Assembly (NCBI RefSeq): GCF_001690185.1
Contig: NZ_LZGN01000007.1
Coordinates: forward strand, 103,208 to 167,207
DNA: 64,000 nucleotides
Origin: Gilliamella sp. wkB308
GTDB taxonomy: Bacteria > Pseudomonadota > Gammaproteobacteria > Enterobacterales > Orbaceae
Direction: 5' to 3'
How positions within the stretch are numbered: position 1 is the stretch's first letter; the number at the start of each line of letters is the position of its first letter. Positions 7,732 to 17,070 of the stretch are shown in pieces. The notes under the pieces are model-generated. The model worked only from the letters and a program-made list of their open reading frames with translations, did not search any database and was not told where the DNA came from. The position numbers were made by a program, and so were the translations under genes.

Positions 7732-10626
7732 ATGAATAAGATGAAAATTAAATTGATTATTTTTACTGCGTTAGGATTCATTATTTCCAACTCTTCTTGC
7801 GCAATGGATAATAAGCTTGTTCACCCGGTATTACTGGAAAAGGTTCAACAAAGTGAACGAGATAAACGTCAATATGAAGTTATTGAGTTACCAAACAAAA
7901 TGCAGGTGTTACTGGTTTCTGATCCCAATGCAGTCAAATCGCTTGGCTCACTGGCGCTGCCTGTTGGTTCATTGCAAGATCCAAAATCACAGCAAGGTTT
8001 AGCGCATTATACTGAGCACATGGTACTTATGGGTTCAAAAAAGTATCCTAAACCAGCAAGTTTTTCTAAATTTTTAAGCCGTCATACCGGAAGTTATAAC
8101 GCAAGTACTGCCGCGCATCGTACTGCATTTTATTTTGAAGTTGAAAATAGTGCTTTTGATAAAGCATTAGATTATTTAGCGGATGCCATTGCCGAGCCTA
8201 TCTTAGATCCAAAATTTGCCGATAAAGAGCGCAATGCCGTTAATGCCGAATTGACCATGGCACGATCCAATGATGGTTTTAGAATTGAGCAAGTTAATGC
8301 AGAAACCATTAATCAAGAACATCCTGCATCACAATTTTCAGGTGGTAACTTAGAAACATTAAGTGATAAGCCAGACAGTAAATTGCAAGATGCGTTAGTC
8401 AATTTTCATCACGATTATTATTCTGCCAATATTATGGTCGGGGTTATTTACAGTAATCAATCGATTAATAAATTGGCAAAATTAGCCGAAGATACCTATG
8501 GAAAGATTCCCAATCGTCATACTATTGCGCCTAAAATTGATAAGCAGGCAATGACATCGGATTCATTAGGTAAACAAATTTATATGATACCTGCACAACC
8601 TAAAAAGTTGTTGTTATTACAGTTTCCCATTGAAAACAATTTAGCTAAATTTGCCGATAAAAGTGATGAATATATCACTTATTTAATTAGTAACAGTAGC
8701 CAAAATACATTATCTGACCAACTTCAAAAACAAGGATTAATCGAGAGTATCTCTTCCTCGATTTCACCTAATCGATATGGCAATAGTGGTATTTTTAGTA
8801 TTAATGTCAGTTTAACCGATGCAGGGCTTAGCCAGAAAGATAAAGTTATAGGCGCCATTTTTAATTATTTGCAGTTAATTCAAAAAGAAGGCGTAACCGA
8901 TGCTTATTATGAGGAGTTTAAGAAAGTCTTAGATTTAGGATTTAAATATCAAGATATTGAACGGGATATGTCCTATGTTGAATGGTTATCGGATCAGATG
9001 TTGTTATATCCAATTCAAAATATTCTTAATTCAGATTATATTGCAACGCATTTTGATAAGTCTGCAATTATCGCTCGACTAAAAAGTTTAACTGCCGATA
9101 ATGCCCGAATTTGGACGATTTCACCGAATCAAACAACCAATAAAACCGCTTATTTTGTCGAAGCGCCTTACAAAATTGATAACATTACTAAAGAAGAAAA
9201 AGTAAATTGGACAGCGTTAGGTAAAGATTTTTCGTTTACTTTACCGGCGCTCAATCCTTATATCCCCGATGACTTTTCGATAGTAAAGCAAAGTGAAACT
9301 CCATTACCAGCCGTTGAGTTTAACAAACGGGGAAATCATATTCATTTAGCCAGTCAATATTTTAAACAAGACCCGAAAGCTGCCATAGTAGTTTCATTGC
9401 GCAATAACGAGGCATTTAATGATGTAAAATCGCAGGTTTCTTTTTATTTACTTGACTATATTGTCAGTCGAAATTTAGCGCAATTAGAATTTCAGGCAGG
9501 TGTCGCTGGAATGTCTTTGTCATGCTCGGGTGATAATGGTCTCATGATAACGGCGACAGGCTTTAATCAACATCTGCCGGATATGATAACTGCTATCCTA
9601 AGTAGCTATCGTAATGTTAATATTGATGAGCAAAGTTTAACATTAGCGAAATCCTGGTATCTCCAAAAACTTGATGCCGCTGATCATGCTAATAGCTATT
9701 TATTATCGATGCAACCGGTTAAAGCTTTGTCCTTCATTCCTTACTTCGAACGCAATGATAAACGCCGAATAACAGCGGATATAAGTGTCAATGATGTATT
9801 GACTTATCGTGATAAGTTACTGTCGAAATCTGTTCCGTATATGATCAGTTTAGGAAATATATCGAACGATAATTCACTCAAACTTTATCAGGAAATTCAA
9901 AAAACGTTGGATGCGAATATCGAGTTTGAACCAAAACCAACGATCAAAATAACATCGACACAGACGGCAAAAATTACGCAACATGCAACCTCAAGCGATA
10001 ATGCTTTAATGATTGGATACGTTCCAGCTGATTATAATGAAATCGAGGGACAAGTTTTAAGTTATACGTTGACCAAAATGATTGAACCTTCTTTTTATGA
10101 GCAATTACGTAGTAACGAGCAGCTTGGCTATGCCGTGTTTACCATTCCGTTTTCTATAGGTGAATCGTCAGGATTAGGATTTTTAATTCAAAGTAATCAG
10201 TATGATCCTGATTATTTACTTAAACGTTATCAAAATTTTTATCCTAACATGTTAAGTAAATTGAAAGAATTATCCGATCAAGATGTTGAGCAATATAAAA
10301 AAGGCGTGCTCAATGAATTGACAATGCCACCACAAACGTTGGATGAAGAATTAAATCTTTATCTGTCTGATTATCGTTTATCACGCTTTAAATTTGATTC
10401 ACGTGAGAAAAAAATCAATCAATTGAAGAAAATTACCCAGCAAGATTTAATTAACTTTTATACTCATTCTGTTATGGAACATAAAGGTTTAGTGCTAGCG
10501 TCGCAGGTATTAGGTAAACCATTAGACGGTTCAAAAGTACCGCAAGCTATTAGTGGTAATGAGTTGACGGATTTTGACAATGCTTCAAGTTTACAACATA
10601 CTTTATTAAATGAAATGAGTAAATAA
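7732..10626 (+). CDS. ptrA: Pitrilysin (protease III), periplasmic M16 metalloprotease
   Basis: 964 residues, the same size as E. coli pitrilysin (962). Signal peptide ~1-24. The inverted zinc motif is HYTEH (H92, E95, H96), with the third ligand in NAELTMARS (E173). The second M16 half is intact, with the conserved EQLRSNEQLGYAVF near residue 800. It degrades small polypeptides such as insulin fragments in the periplasm. E. coli ptrA lies between recC and recB; here it stands alone behind its own promoter, with a hairpin terminator after it. Confidence 0.95.
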   Translation: MNKMKIKLIIFTALGFIISNSSCAMDNKLVHPVLLEKVQQSERDKRQYEVIELPNKMQVLLVSDPNAVKSLGSLALPVGSLQDPKSQQGLAHYTEHMVLMGSKKYPKPASFSKFLSRHTGSYNASTAAHRTAFYFEVENSAFDKALDYLADAIAEPILDPKFADKERNAVNAELTMARSNDGFRIEQVNAETINQEHPASQFSGGNLETLSDKPDSKLQDALVNFHHDYYSANIMVGVIYSNQSINKLAKLAEDTYGKIPNRHTIAPKIDKQAMTSDSLGKQIYMIPAQPKKLLLLQFPIENNLAKFADKSDEYITYLISNSSQNTLSDQLQKQGLIESISSSISPNRYGNSGIFSINVSLTDAGLSQKDKVIGAIFNYLQLIQKEGVTDAYYEEFKKVLDLGFKYQDIERDMSYVEWLSDQMLLYPIQNILNSDYIATHFDKSAIIARLKSLTADNARIWTISPNQTTNKTAYFVEAPYKIDNITKEEKVNWTALGKDFSFTLPALNPYIPDDFSIVKQSETPLPAVEFNKRGNHIHLASQYFKQDPKAAIVVSLRNNEAFNDVKSQVSFYLLDYIVSRNLAQLEFQAGVAGMSLSCSGDNGLMITATGFNQHLPDMITAILSSYRNVNIDEQSLTLAKSWYLQKLDAADHANSYLLSMQPVKALSFIPYFERNDKRRITADISVNDVLTYRDKLLSKSVPYMISLGNISNDNSLKLYQEIQKTLDANIEFEPKPTIKITSTQTAKITQHATSSDNALMIGYVPADYNEIEGQVLSYTLTKMIEPSFYEQLRSNEQLGYAVFTIPFSIGESSGLGFLIQSNQYDPDYLLKRYQNFYPNMLSKLKELSDQDVEQYKKGVLNELTMPPQTLDEELNLYLSDYRLSRFKFDSREKKINQLKKITQQDLINFYTHSVMEHKGLVLASQVLGKPLDGSKVPQAISGNELTDFDNASSLQHTLLNEMSK

Positions 10627-10683
10627 ATTTGATGTGTATAAGGTTTATTAAAACGGATTATAGAATCATATAACTCAAATAAA

Positions 10684-10715
10684 AATAAGGTAATTTTCAC
10701 AAAAATTACCTTATT
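10684..10715. terminator. Bidirectional terminator after ptrA
   Basis: A perfect 14-bp stem (AATAAGGTAATTTT and its complement) with a CACA loop is followed by a T run on the + strand, and A-rich DNA precedes it. It serves ptrA and possibly the convergent small membrane gene. Confidence 0.85.
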
Positions 10716-10745
10716 TTTTATCCTAATTTCTAGATGAATTAAGTA

Positions 10746-11111
10746 TTAATGCAAATAATCAATAGTATTATCTTCATTATGATTGTCATTTGAACCGGGT
10801 ATCGCTCTGGATCGTTCAATTGGCACGTAACTACCACTTGGCGTTTCAACTTGGCATTCACTTAGATAGATTGAATATTTGGTGTTGGCATGCATACTTT
10901 CACCTCGAAAATAACAGTGAACTGCACTAAATAAGTGGTTGCGACACAATATTGCAATAGCCAGCCAAACCACAAGAATAGCAATAGCAACCCATTTCAA
11001 ACGTCGCCAAAGAAATGACCAAAATCCTTGTTTACGAAAACGGCAATAAACAAAAATGAGTATAATAACGGCAACAAATCCCAACGCTTCAAATAACCAA
11101 AATAGCCACAT
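10746..11111 (-). CDS. Small two-segment membrane protein of unknown function
   Basis: 121 residues, not recognised. Two hydrophobic segments (~3-23 and ~38-59) flank a basic, aromatic loop (RFRKQGFWSFLWRRLK). The positive-inside rule puts this loop in the cytoplasm and both ends outside. The C-terminal ~60 residues are polar, with three cysteines in the latter two thirds and a histidine- and asparagine-rich tail. AGGAG sits 8 nt before the ATG. It lies 48 nt after lexA on the same strand, so it may be transcribed with lexA and be damage-inducible. No function is claimed. Confidence 0.6.
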   Translation of the reverse strand: MWLFWLFEALGFVAVIILIFVYCRFRKQGFWSFLWRRLKWVAIAILVVWLAIAILCRNHLFSAVHCYFRGESMHANTKYSIYLSECQVETPSGSYVPIERSRAIPGSNDNHNEDNTIDYLH

Positions 11112-11159
11112 ACCATTTTCTCCTGAATTAGCTATAATTTGTGACTATTTTATACTAAG

Positions 11160-11783
11160 TTATAACCATGATCCATTGCGAATAATCCCGACAGCAATGC
11201 CTTCAATAGCAAAATTTTGTTGTTCAAGATCAACCCGAATCGGAGAAAATTCACTATTTTCGGCAATCAAATGAACATATCGACCTTGGCGAGATAAGCG
11301 TTTAACAGTCACTTCATCTTCAATGCGTGCCACAATAACTTGCCCATTTTTAACATCCTGAGTTTTGTGCACCGCTAGTAGATCACCATCTAATATACCG
11401 ATATCTTTCATTGACATTCCCTGTACACGTAATAAAAAATCGGCATTGGGTTTAAATAAACTGGGATCTACTTGATAATAACTTTCAATATGTTCTTGAG
11501 CAAGAATTGGTGAACCCGCTGCCACTTGACCAATAAGCGGTAGACCTTCCGCTTCATTTTTTTCATGATTTTCAAGTAACAGGCGAATACCTCTTGATGA
11601 GCCGGCAATCATTTCAATAGCGCCTTTTTTGGCTAGCGCTTTTAAATGCTCTTCTGCTGCATTAGCTGAACGAAAACCTAATATTTTAGCTATTTCTGCT
11701 CGTGTAGGTGGCATTCCGGTAGTTTGAATATTATCTTTGATTAAATCATATATTTGCTGTTGGCGTTCAGTTAATGGTCTCAT
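11160..11783 (-). CDS. lexA: LexA, SOS repressor
   Basis: 207 residues with canonical layout. The N-terminal winged helix ([35 protein letters not shown]) binds SOS boxes. The self-cleavage bond is A89-G90 in GQVAAGSP, and the serine-lysine dyad is S124 (GMSMKD) and K161 (VTVKRL). RecA filaments on single-stranded DNA trigger cleavage and derepress the regulon. Two SOS boxes lie just upstream, so it represses itself. dinB in this window also carries a box. Confidence 0.98.
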   Translation of the reverse strand: MRPLTERQQQIYDLIKDNIQTTGMPPTRAEIAKILGFRSANAAEEHLKALAKKGAIEMIAGSSRGIRLLLENHEKNEAEGLPLIGQVAAGSPILAQEHIESYYQVDPSLFKPNADFLLRVQGMSMKDIGILDGDLLAVHKTQDVKNGQVIVARIEDEVTVKRLSRQGRYVHLIAENSEFSPIRVDLEQQNFAIEGIAVGIIRNGSWL

Positions 11784-11792
11784 TCGATTTTC

Positions 11793-11808
11793 CTGTTTAT
11801 TTATACAG
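11793..11808 (-). promoter_or_regulatory. LexA box 1 upstream of lexA
   Basis: The minus strand reads CTGTATAAATAAACAG, a perfect match to CTGT-N8-ACAG, starting 10 nt before the lexA start codon. Confidence 0.9.
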
Positions 11809-11812
11809 ATAC

Positions 11813-11828
11813 ATGTGATTATATACAG
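11813..11828 (-). promoter_or_regulatory. LexA box 2 upstream of lexA
   Basis: The minus strand reads CTGTATATAATCACAT, one mismatch from CTGT-N8-ACAG. It is 20 nt from box 1 start to start, about two helical turns, much like the tandem boxes of E. coli lexA. Confidence 0.75.
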
Positions 11829-12156
11829 CTACGTTAATAATGCCAACCCTTTCTTTCATTGATTTTTAGTTTATTTTTATTCAACAGGATTTTTATTGTA
11901 TTTATTAATGTGAATGTTATCTGGCTTTTATTACAAAAAATTGAGCTTAAATCTTAACATGAGCATCAACATCAAATGATAATAGTTTACATATATTCAT
12001 AGTGTTAGCAAAAATGATAGCGCATTTAATTTTGTGTATTGGCGTGGACTGTTTTATGATGCGTTTTCCTTGTTTTGTTTCAGAGATTAAGGTTATATAA
12101 TGAAGGTCAGTAGTATGATATACTATGCAAAATAGTTTTTTAATTGGAATTGTCTC
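11829..12156. other. Divergent promoter region between lexA and coaE
   Basis: 328 nt of AT-rich DNA carrying the upstream parts of the lexA promoter and the coaE promoter (a TATAAT-like stretch near 12095-12102). An 89-codon minus-strand frame crosses it but has no ribosome binding site and overlaps coaE, so it is not called. Confidence 0.5.
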
Positions 12157-12765
12157 ATGCCTTATGTTGTCGCACTTAGTGGTGGAATTGCCAGTGGTAA
12201 AAGTACCATTGCCCATCTATTTGCTGATTTTGGGGTTCCAATTATTGATGCTGATATTATTGCTCGCCAAATTGTAAAAAGTGGCACCTTAGCATTTTCT
12301 CAAATTGTTAAACATTTTAGTCAAGAAATTGTCTTACCCGACGGTGAATTGGATCGTCGCCAATTAAGAGAAATTATTTTTAATAATGACCATGAACGTC
12401 TTTGGTTGAACAGTTTATTACATCCAATTATACAGCAAGAAACCCAAGCTCAAATTGAAAAGCAAACTGCTGATTATGTCATTTGGGTGGTACCATTACT
12501 TGTTGAAAATAATTTACATCATTTCGCTGATCGAGTATTAATGATAGATTTACCTGAATCATTGCAATTAGAACGTCTTATGAATCGTGATCATATTGAT
12601 GAGTCATTAGCCCGAAAAATGATATTTGCACAGGTTTGTTCTGACAAACGTTTGTCTTATGCTGATGATATTATTATTAACAACGATGATTTAGATTCAT
12701 TAAAACAGCAAGTTTGTAGATTACATCAACAATATTTAAAAAATTCAAAAATTAAGAATGGATAA
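12157..12765 (+). CDS. coaE: Dephospho-CoA kinase
   Basis: Catalyses the last step of coenzyme A synthesis, phosphorylating dephospho-CoA at the 3' ribose hydroxyl. 202 residues, the family length. The P-loop SGGIASGKST spans residues 8-17. The conserved DADIIARQIV and the lid region RLMNRDHIDESLARKMIFAQ are present. It is the first gene of a tight set with zapD (2-nt gap), yacG and tsaD. Confidence 0.96.
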   Translation: MPYVVALSGGIASGKSTIAHLFADFGVPIIDADIIARQIVKSGTLAFSQIVKHFSQEIVLPDGELDRRQLREIIFNNDHERLWLNSLLHPIIQQETQAQIEKQTADYVIWVVPLLVENNLHHFADRVLMIDLPESLQLERLMNRDHIDESLARKMIFAQVCSDKRLSYADDIIINNDDLDSLKQQVCRLHQQYLKNSKIKNG

Positions 12766-12767
12766 GT

Positions 12768-13505
12768 ATGAATAATATTATTTTTGAACATCCTTTAAAT
12801 GAAAAAATGCGTACTTGGTTACGATTAGAATTCTTATTAAAACAAATTAATACGCATTGTCATTTAAATGAAAATAATGCGCTGCTCTTTTTCCATGCCT
12901 TATCTGAACTTCTTGAGATAATAGAGCGCAGTGATGTCAGAGGCGAACTCATTAAAGAAATTGAATCACAAAAACAAAAACTGATTTCATGGATGAATAT
13001 TGATGGTGTTGATAAGGATCTAATCAGTGATTTAATCCTCCGATTTGATTCGTTTTTAGTCAAATTTAATGCAACTGCCCGTTTAGGACAGTCATTAAAA
13101 GACGACCGTTTTATTACGTCAATAAGGCAACGTTTAACCATTCCCGGTGGATGTTGTAGTTTTGACCTGCCTTTCTTTTATTTATGGTTGAAATTGTCTC
13201 AAGAAACACGAAATCTTCAGGTAAGAAATTGGCTGCAACAATTGTCTTTATTAGATGATGCATTATCTTCTTGTATGCAACTCATAAGACAGCTGGGTGA
13301 GTTTAAAAAATATCATTGTAGTAACAATTTTTTTCAAGAAACTAATGGAGAAATCAACTTAATCCGTGTTCGTGTTTCATTAGATAAAAATGTTTATCCT
13401 CAAGTATCTGGGCATATGTCACGATATAGTATCCGTTTTTTACCCCTTGAAACTTGTGAAAACACAACACATGATTCGATTGAATTTGAACTAGCTTGTT
13501 GCTAG
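12768..13505 (+). CDS. zapD: ZapD, FtsZ-ring bundling protein
   Basis: 245 residues, matching E. coli ZapD (formerly YacF) from [19 protein letters not shown] at the N-terminus to SIEFELACC at the end. The [11 protein letters not shown] signature is in the middle. ZapD crosslinks FtsZ filaments at the division site. GGATAAGT precedes the ATG. The coaE-zapD-yacG order is the same as in E. coli. Confidence 0.96.
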   Translation: MNNIIFEHPLNEKMRTWLRLEFLLKQINTHCHLNENNALLFFHALSELLEIIERSDVRGELIKEIESQKQKLISWMNIDGVDKDLISDLILRFDSFLVKFNATARLGQSLKDDRFITSIRQRLTIPGGCCSFDLPFFYLWLKLSQETRNLQVRNWLQQLSLLDDALSSCMQLIRQLGEFKKYHCSNNFFQETNGEINLIRVRVSLDKNVYPQVSGHMSRYSIRFLPLETCENTTHDSIEFELACC

Positions 13506-13537
13506 TTATGGTAAAGCCTATTTTTGAAGAAACTGAA

Positions 13538-13756
13538 ATGAGTAATCAAACACACACTTTTGTAAATTGTCCGACTTGTCAAAAACAAGTTGAATGGTCA
13601 GACGTTAGTCCTTATCGACCTTTTTGTAGTAAACGTTGCCAACTTATTGATCTTGGTGATTGGGCGACTGAAGAACACCGCATTGCTGATAAAGAGATAA
13701 GCGAACAAGATCGTTGGAGCGAAGATGATAAATTCAACTCTTCAGGTAATCAGTAA
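13538..13756 (+). CDS. yacG: YacG, zinc-binding DNA gyrase inhibitor
   Basis: 72 residues. Four cysteines form the zinc site: CPTC near the start, then CSKRC in [16 protein letters not shown], the family signature. E. coli YacG binds GyrB and inhibits gyrase. An acidic tail (SEDDKFNSS) follows. The start at 13538 ([12 protein letters not shown]) fits the E. coli protein. The longer frame from 13496 or 13508 would overlap or abut zapD and lacks a ribosome binding site. The stop overlaps the tsaD start (TAATG). Confidence 0.93.
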   Translation: MSNQTHTFVNCPTCQKQVEWSDVSPYRPFCSKRCQLIDLGDWATEEHRIADKEISEQDRWSEDDKFNSSGNQ

Positions 13757-14778
13757 TGAAAATTTTGGGTATTGAAACATCTTGCGATGAAACAGGGGTG
13801 GCGATTTATGATGATCAACATGGATTGCTTGCTAATCAACTTTATTCACAAGTCAAGTTACATGCCGATTATGGTGGCGTGGTACCGGAACTTGCATCAC
13901 GTGATCACATTCGTAAAACAGTACCACTGATTCAAGAGGCTTTAAAAGAAGCCAATTTAACTGCGCATGATATTGATGGCGTGGCTTATACGGCTGGGCC
14001 TGGACTAATTGGAGCATTAATGGTGGGCGCCTCGATTGGGCGATCACTCGCTTATGCGTGGAATGTACCTGCAATCGCTGTCAATCATATGGAAGGTCAT
14101 TTACTTGCCCCTATGCTTGAAGATAATCCGCCAGAGTTTCCTTTTGTGGCTTTATTAGTTTCAGGGGGACACACTCAACTTTTTAGTGTGACTGGAGTAG
14201 GGGAATATCAGCTACTTGGTGAATCAATTGATGATGCAGCAGGTGAAGCATTTGATAAAACTGCTAAATTGCTAGGGATTGATTATCCTGGAGGAGCAAA
14301 ACTATCAAAATTAGCTGAGCAGGGCTTATCTTCTCGATTTCATTTTCCTCGACCGATGACAGATAGACCGGGTTTTGATTTTAGTTTTTCCGGTCTTAAA
14401 ACAGCCACAGCCAATACCATTCATCAGCATAGTCAAGATAATGCGATTGATGAACAAACCAAAGCCGATATTGCCCGTGCTTTCGAAGATGCATTAGTTG
14501 ATACCTTGGTCATCAAATCCCGACGAGCACTCGATCATACTGGATTTAACCGTTTAGTCATTGCTGGTGGTGTGAGTGCCAATAAGCCTTTGCGTGACAA
14601 ATTAACACAGTTAATGCAACAGCGAAAAGGACAAGTTTTTTATCCTAGAGTAGCGTTTTGTACCGACAATGGTGCGATGATAGCTTATGCGGGTATGATT
14701 CACTTGCAATCTAAAGAAAGTAATAATTTGGCTATTGAGGTGAATCCCCGATGGGCGTTAAATATATCCAACAGTTAG
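13756..14778 (+). CDS. tsaD: TsaD, tRNA threonylcarbamoyladenosine transferase
   Basis: 340 residues. It transfers the threonylcarbamoyl group to A37 of ANN-reading tRNAs, working with TsaB, TsaC and TsaE. The N-terminus [16 protein letters not shown] is the ASKHA phosphate loop. The metal histidines are in NHMEGH (H111, H115), VSGGHTQL and VIAGGVSAN are conserved, and [13 protein letters not shown] carries the aspartate ligand. It overlaps yacG by 1 nt (TAATG). E. coli has this gene beside rpsU, so the fusion to the coaE-zapD-yacG operon is lineage-specific. Confidence 0.97.
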   Translation: MKILGIETSCDETGVAIYDDQHGLLANQLYSQVKLHADYGGVVPELASRDHIRKTVPLIQEALKEANLTAHDIDGVAYTAGPGLIGALMVGASIGRSLAYAWNVPAIAVNHMEGHLLAPMLEDNPPEFPFVALLVSGGHTQLFSVTGVGEYQLLGESIDDAAGEAFDKTAKLLGIDYPGGAKLSKLAEQGLSSRFHFPRPMTDRPGFDFSFSGLKTATANTIHQHSQDNAIDEQTKADIARAFEDALVDTLVIKSRRALDHTGFNRLVIAGGVSANKPLRDKLTQLMQQRKGQVFYPRVAFCTDNGAMIAYAGMIHLQSKESNNLAIEVNPRWALNISNS

Positions 14779-14793
14779 TGTTGGATATATTTA
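14759..14793 (+). terminator. Terminator overlapping the end of tsaD
   Basis: A perfect 15-bp stem (TAAATATATCCAACA and its complement) with a GTTAG loop. The left arm encodes the last codons of tsaD and the loop contains its TAG stop, so the hairpin begins inside the coding region. Confidence 0.7.
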
Positions 14794-14816
14794 GTCAGTT
14801 TAGTAAAAGAGCATGT

Positions 14817-15104
14817 TTAATTATCTGAATTAGACAATTTATTGGTGTTTTCAGATTGCATTGCAACCAATTTTTCTAAATTTCTATTGATACTAAATGA
14901 GACACAGATTAATTCGAAGCAAATGCGGGTAGCAATAGCTCCGCTAATTAAACCGAACAATCCATAAAGAAAATTACCCTGAAAAATGTTGAATAAACTA
15001 CCCAGAACGACGCAAGCTAATGTTATCCAGTACAGAAAGGTTAATACACTTGGCATGATTAAACGATTAAAGAAAAGTAAATCTATAGGTTTAAAATCTT
15101 TCAT
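14817..15104 (-). CDS. DUF4282 family small membrane protein
   Basis: 95 residues. It fits the DUF4282 pattern: an N-terminal MKDFKPIDLLFFNRLIMPSVLTFLYWI, two membrane segments (~15-37 and ~46-70), and a final FELICVSFSINRNLEKL helix. Function unknown. The start at 15104 is decided by GGGGA a few bases upstream; the in-frame TTG four codons earlier would bury that site. It is alone and convergent with tsaD. Confidence 0.75.
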   Translation of the reverse strand: MKDFKPIDLLFFNRLIMPSVLTFLYWITLACVVLGSLFNIFQGNFLYGLFGLISGAIATRICFELICVSFSINRNLEKLVAMQSENTNKLSNSDN

Positions 15105-15223
15105 ATCTTTCCCCAATATTGTTTGGTCAAATTTAGGTTACTAAAGTATATAAAAAGCTAAACTATAAGATGATTATCTAAAATAATCGTTGTATATTAG
15201 AGTACATTTTTTAGAGGAAATCA

Positions 15224-15250
15224 ATGCAATTAAAGATTAAACATTTATGA
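15224..15250 (+). CDS. Possible 8-codon leader peptide coupled to ycaO
   Basis: An ATG with a good ribosome binding site (AGAGGA) opens an eight-codon frame, MQLKIKHL. Its TGA stop overlaps the ycaO ATG (ATGA). The ycaO start itself has no clear ribosome binding site, so ribosomes may load at the mini-frame and reinitiate. Seen in sequence; translation is unproven. Confidence 0.35.
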   Translation: MQLKIKHL

Positions 15251-17013
15251 AAACTTATATTACTGGCAAAGATGCCGCACTTGAAGATTCAATCCACTAT
15301 TTCCATCAACAATTAGCTCAGTATCAATTGGACGTCAAAGAGGCGTCTTGGCTTAATCCTGTTGCTAATGTCTGGTCAGTTCATATACAAAATACTCAAT
15401 GTCCTTTATGCTTTGCTAATGGTAAAGGCGCAAGTAAAAAAGCCGCACTTGCCTCGGCTTTAGGTGAATATTTTGAACGGTTATCAACTAATTATTTCTT
15501 TTCTGATTTTTATTTGGGAAAACAAGCAGCAACGGCTAATTTTGTTCACTACCCAACGGAAAAGTGGTTTGCAGTGCCTGAAGATAATAGTTTGCCAAAA
15601 GGTCTATTATCGGAAAAATTATTGCAATTTTATGATCCAGAACAAGAATTAAATGCAACCGATCTTATCGATTTACAGTCTAGTAATCGTGAACGTGGTA
15701 TTTGTGCTTTACCATTTGTTTCTCAAACAGATCAAACAATTGTTTATGTTCCGGTGAACTTAATTGCTAATTTATATGCTTCAAATGGTATGTCAGCCGG
15801 TAATACACGTAATGAAGCCAGAGTGCAAGGTTTATCTGAAATTTTTGAACGCTACGTTAAAAATAAAATTATTGCTGAAGCAATAAGTTTACCGACGATT
15901 CCTGAAGAAGTGATTCATCGCTATCCAAGCGTGTTAGCATCAATAGCATCACTCGAAAATGAAGGATTTCCACTTTATTGCTTTGATGCCTCTCTTGGCG
16001 GAAAATATCCAGTGATTTGTGTGGTTTTGTTTAATCCTCACAATGGCACTTGTTATGCTTCTTTTGGTGCTCACCCTAATTTTGGTGTTGCGCTGGAAAG
16101 AACGGTGACCGAACTATTACAAGGCAGAAGTTTAAAAGATCTTGATGTTTTCTCTCCACCAAGTTTTGATAATGATGAAATTGCAGATTTAAGCAATTTA
16201 GAAACCCATTTTATTGATTCAAGTGGTTTAATATCATGGGATTTATTTAAGCAACAAGCCGATTATGAATTTGTAGATTGGGATTTTTCGGGGACAACGG
16301 AACAAGAATTTAATAATCTTATGGCAATTTTCCATGAACAAAATACGGAAGTGTTAATTATGGATTATGAGCACCTTGGTGTATATGCTTGCCGTATATT
16401 GGCGGTCGGCATGTCTGAGATTTATCCGCCTGAAGATCTTATCCTAGCCAATAACAATATGGCGATTCATCTTCGTGATCTTATTTTGTCACTACCGGTA
16501 AAAAAATATTCTGCTGAACAATATCTTGCCATTATTGAACAGTTAGATGAAGAAGGATTAGATGATTTTGCACGAATTCGTGAACTGCTTGGTATCGCTA
16601 CAGGTAAAGATAACGCTTGGTTAACACTACGTGTTGGTGAGCTAAAAGCAATGCTGGCATTAGCCGCTAAAGATTTAGAACAAGCTAAGCTATGGATTGA
16701 TTGGACGATAGAAATGAATGAATCTATTTTGTCAGCTGAAAGAAATCATGATTATCGTTGTTTACAAACTTTGGTGAATTTTATTCTTCAACGTGGTGCA
16801 AGCCAATTCCGTGATTATCAAAAGGCCTTCAATAAAATGTATGGTCAAGCTTGTGTTGATAACATGTGGCAATATGCAATTGGCGAGAAATCATTTTACG
16901 GTCTAAAAGACGCTTTAACGACCGCTGAATCAGCTGATGATGATGTTGAACAATTTGCCATGCATCAAAAATTATTAGCTGTGTATCAGAAATTGCATCA
17001 AGCTATGCAATAA
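15247..17013 (+). CDS. ycaO: YcaO, cyclodehydratase-family protein involved in ribosomal protein S12 methylthiolation
   Basis: 588 residues, matching E. coli YcaO (586) from GKDAALEDSI to the C-terminal TPR-like region. ATP-binding YcaO motifs are visible: KGASKKAALASALGEYFERL, the NEARVQGLSEIFERYVK helix and FGVALERTVTELLQGR. E. coli YcaO enhances RimO-dependent beta-methylthiolation of S12. Its cyclodehydratase relatives make thiazolines in natural products, but no precursor peptide or partner enzyme is encoded nearby. This is therefore the housekeeping type. A long perfect hairpin follows. Confidence 0.95.
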   Translation: MKTYITGKDAALEDSIHYFHQQLAQYQLDVKEASWLNPVANVWSVHIQNTQCPLCFANGKGASKKAALASALGEYFERLSTNYFFSDFYLGKQAATANFVHYPTEKWFAVPEDNSLPKGLLSEKLLQFYDPEQELNATDLIDLQSSNRERGICALPFVSQTDQTIVYVPVNLIANLYASNGMSAGNTRNEARVQGLSEIFERYVKNKIIAEAISLPTIPEEVIHRYPSVLASIASLENEGFPLYCFDASLGGKYPVICVVLFNPHNGTCYASFGAHPNFGVALERTVTELLQGRSLKDLDVFSPPSFDNDEIADLSNLETHFIDSSGLISWDLFKQQADYEFVDWDFSGTTEQEFNNLMAIFHEQNTEVLIMDYEHLGVYACRILAVGMSEIYPPEDLILANNNMAIHLRDLILSLPVKKYSAEQYLAIIEQLDEEGLDDFARIRELLGIATGKDNAWLTLRVGELKAMLALAAKDLEQAKLWIDWTIEMNESILSAERNHDYRCLQTLVNFILQRGASQFRDYQKAFNKMYGQACVDNMWQYAIGEKSFYGLKDALTTAESADDDVEQFAMHQKLLAVYQKLHQAMQ

Positions 17014-17029
17014 AGTGCTATCAAGTTAA

Positions 17030-17067
17030 TTAATTCTTCCACCAAATTCAATTGGTGGAAGAATTAA
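17030..17067. terminator. Long hairpin between convergent ycaO and the shikimate dehydrogenase-like gene
   Basis: A perfect 16-bp stem (TTAATTCTTCCACCAA and its complement) with a 6-nt loop, 3 nt from the end of the convergent gene. T-tracts are weak, but position and length suggest a bidirectional terminator. Confidence 0.7.
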
Positions 17068-17070
17068 ACG

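Noticed and set aside
11947..12216. 89-codon minus-strand frame between lexA and coaE
   Set aside because: It overlaps the coaE start by 60 nt, has no ribosome binding site and lies in the divergent promoter region.
15247..17013. YcaO as part of a thiazole/oxazole-modified peptide cluster
   Set aside because: The protein is full-length E. coli-type YcaO with its C-terminal extension, and no precursor peptide, dehydrogenase or E1-like partner lies nearby.
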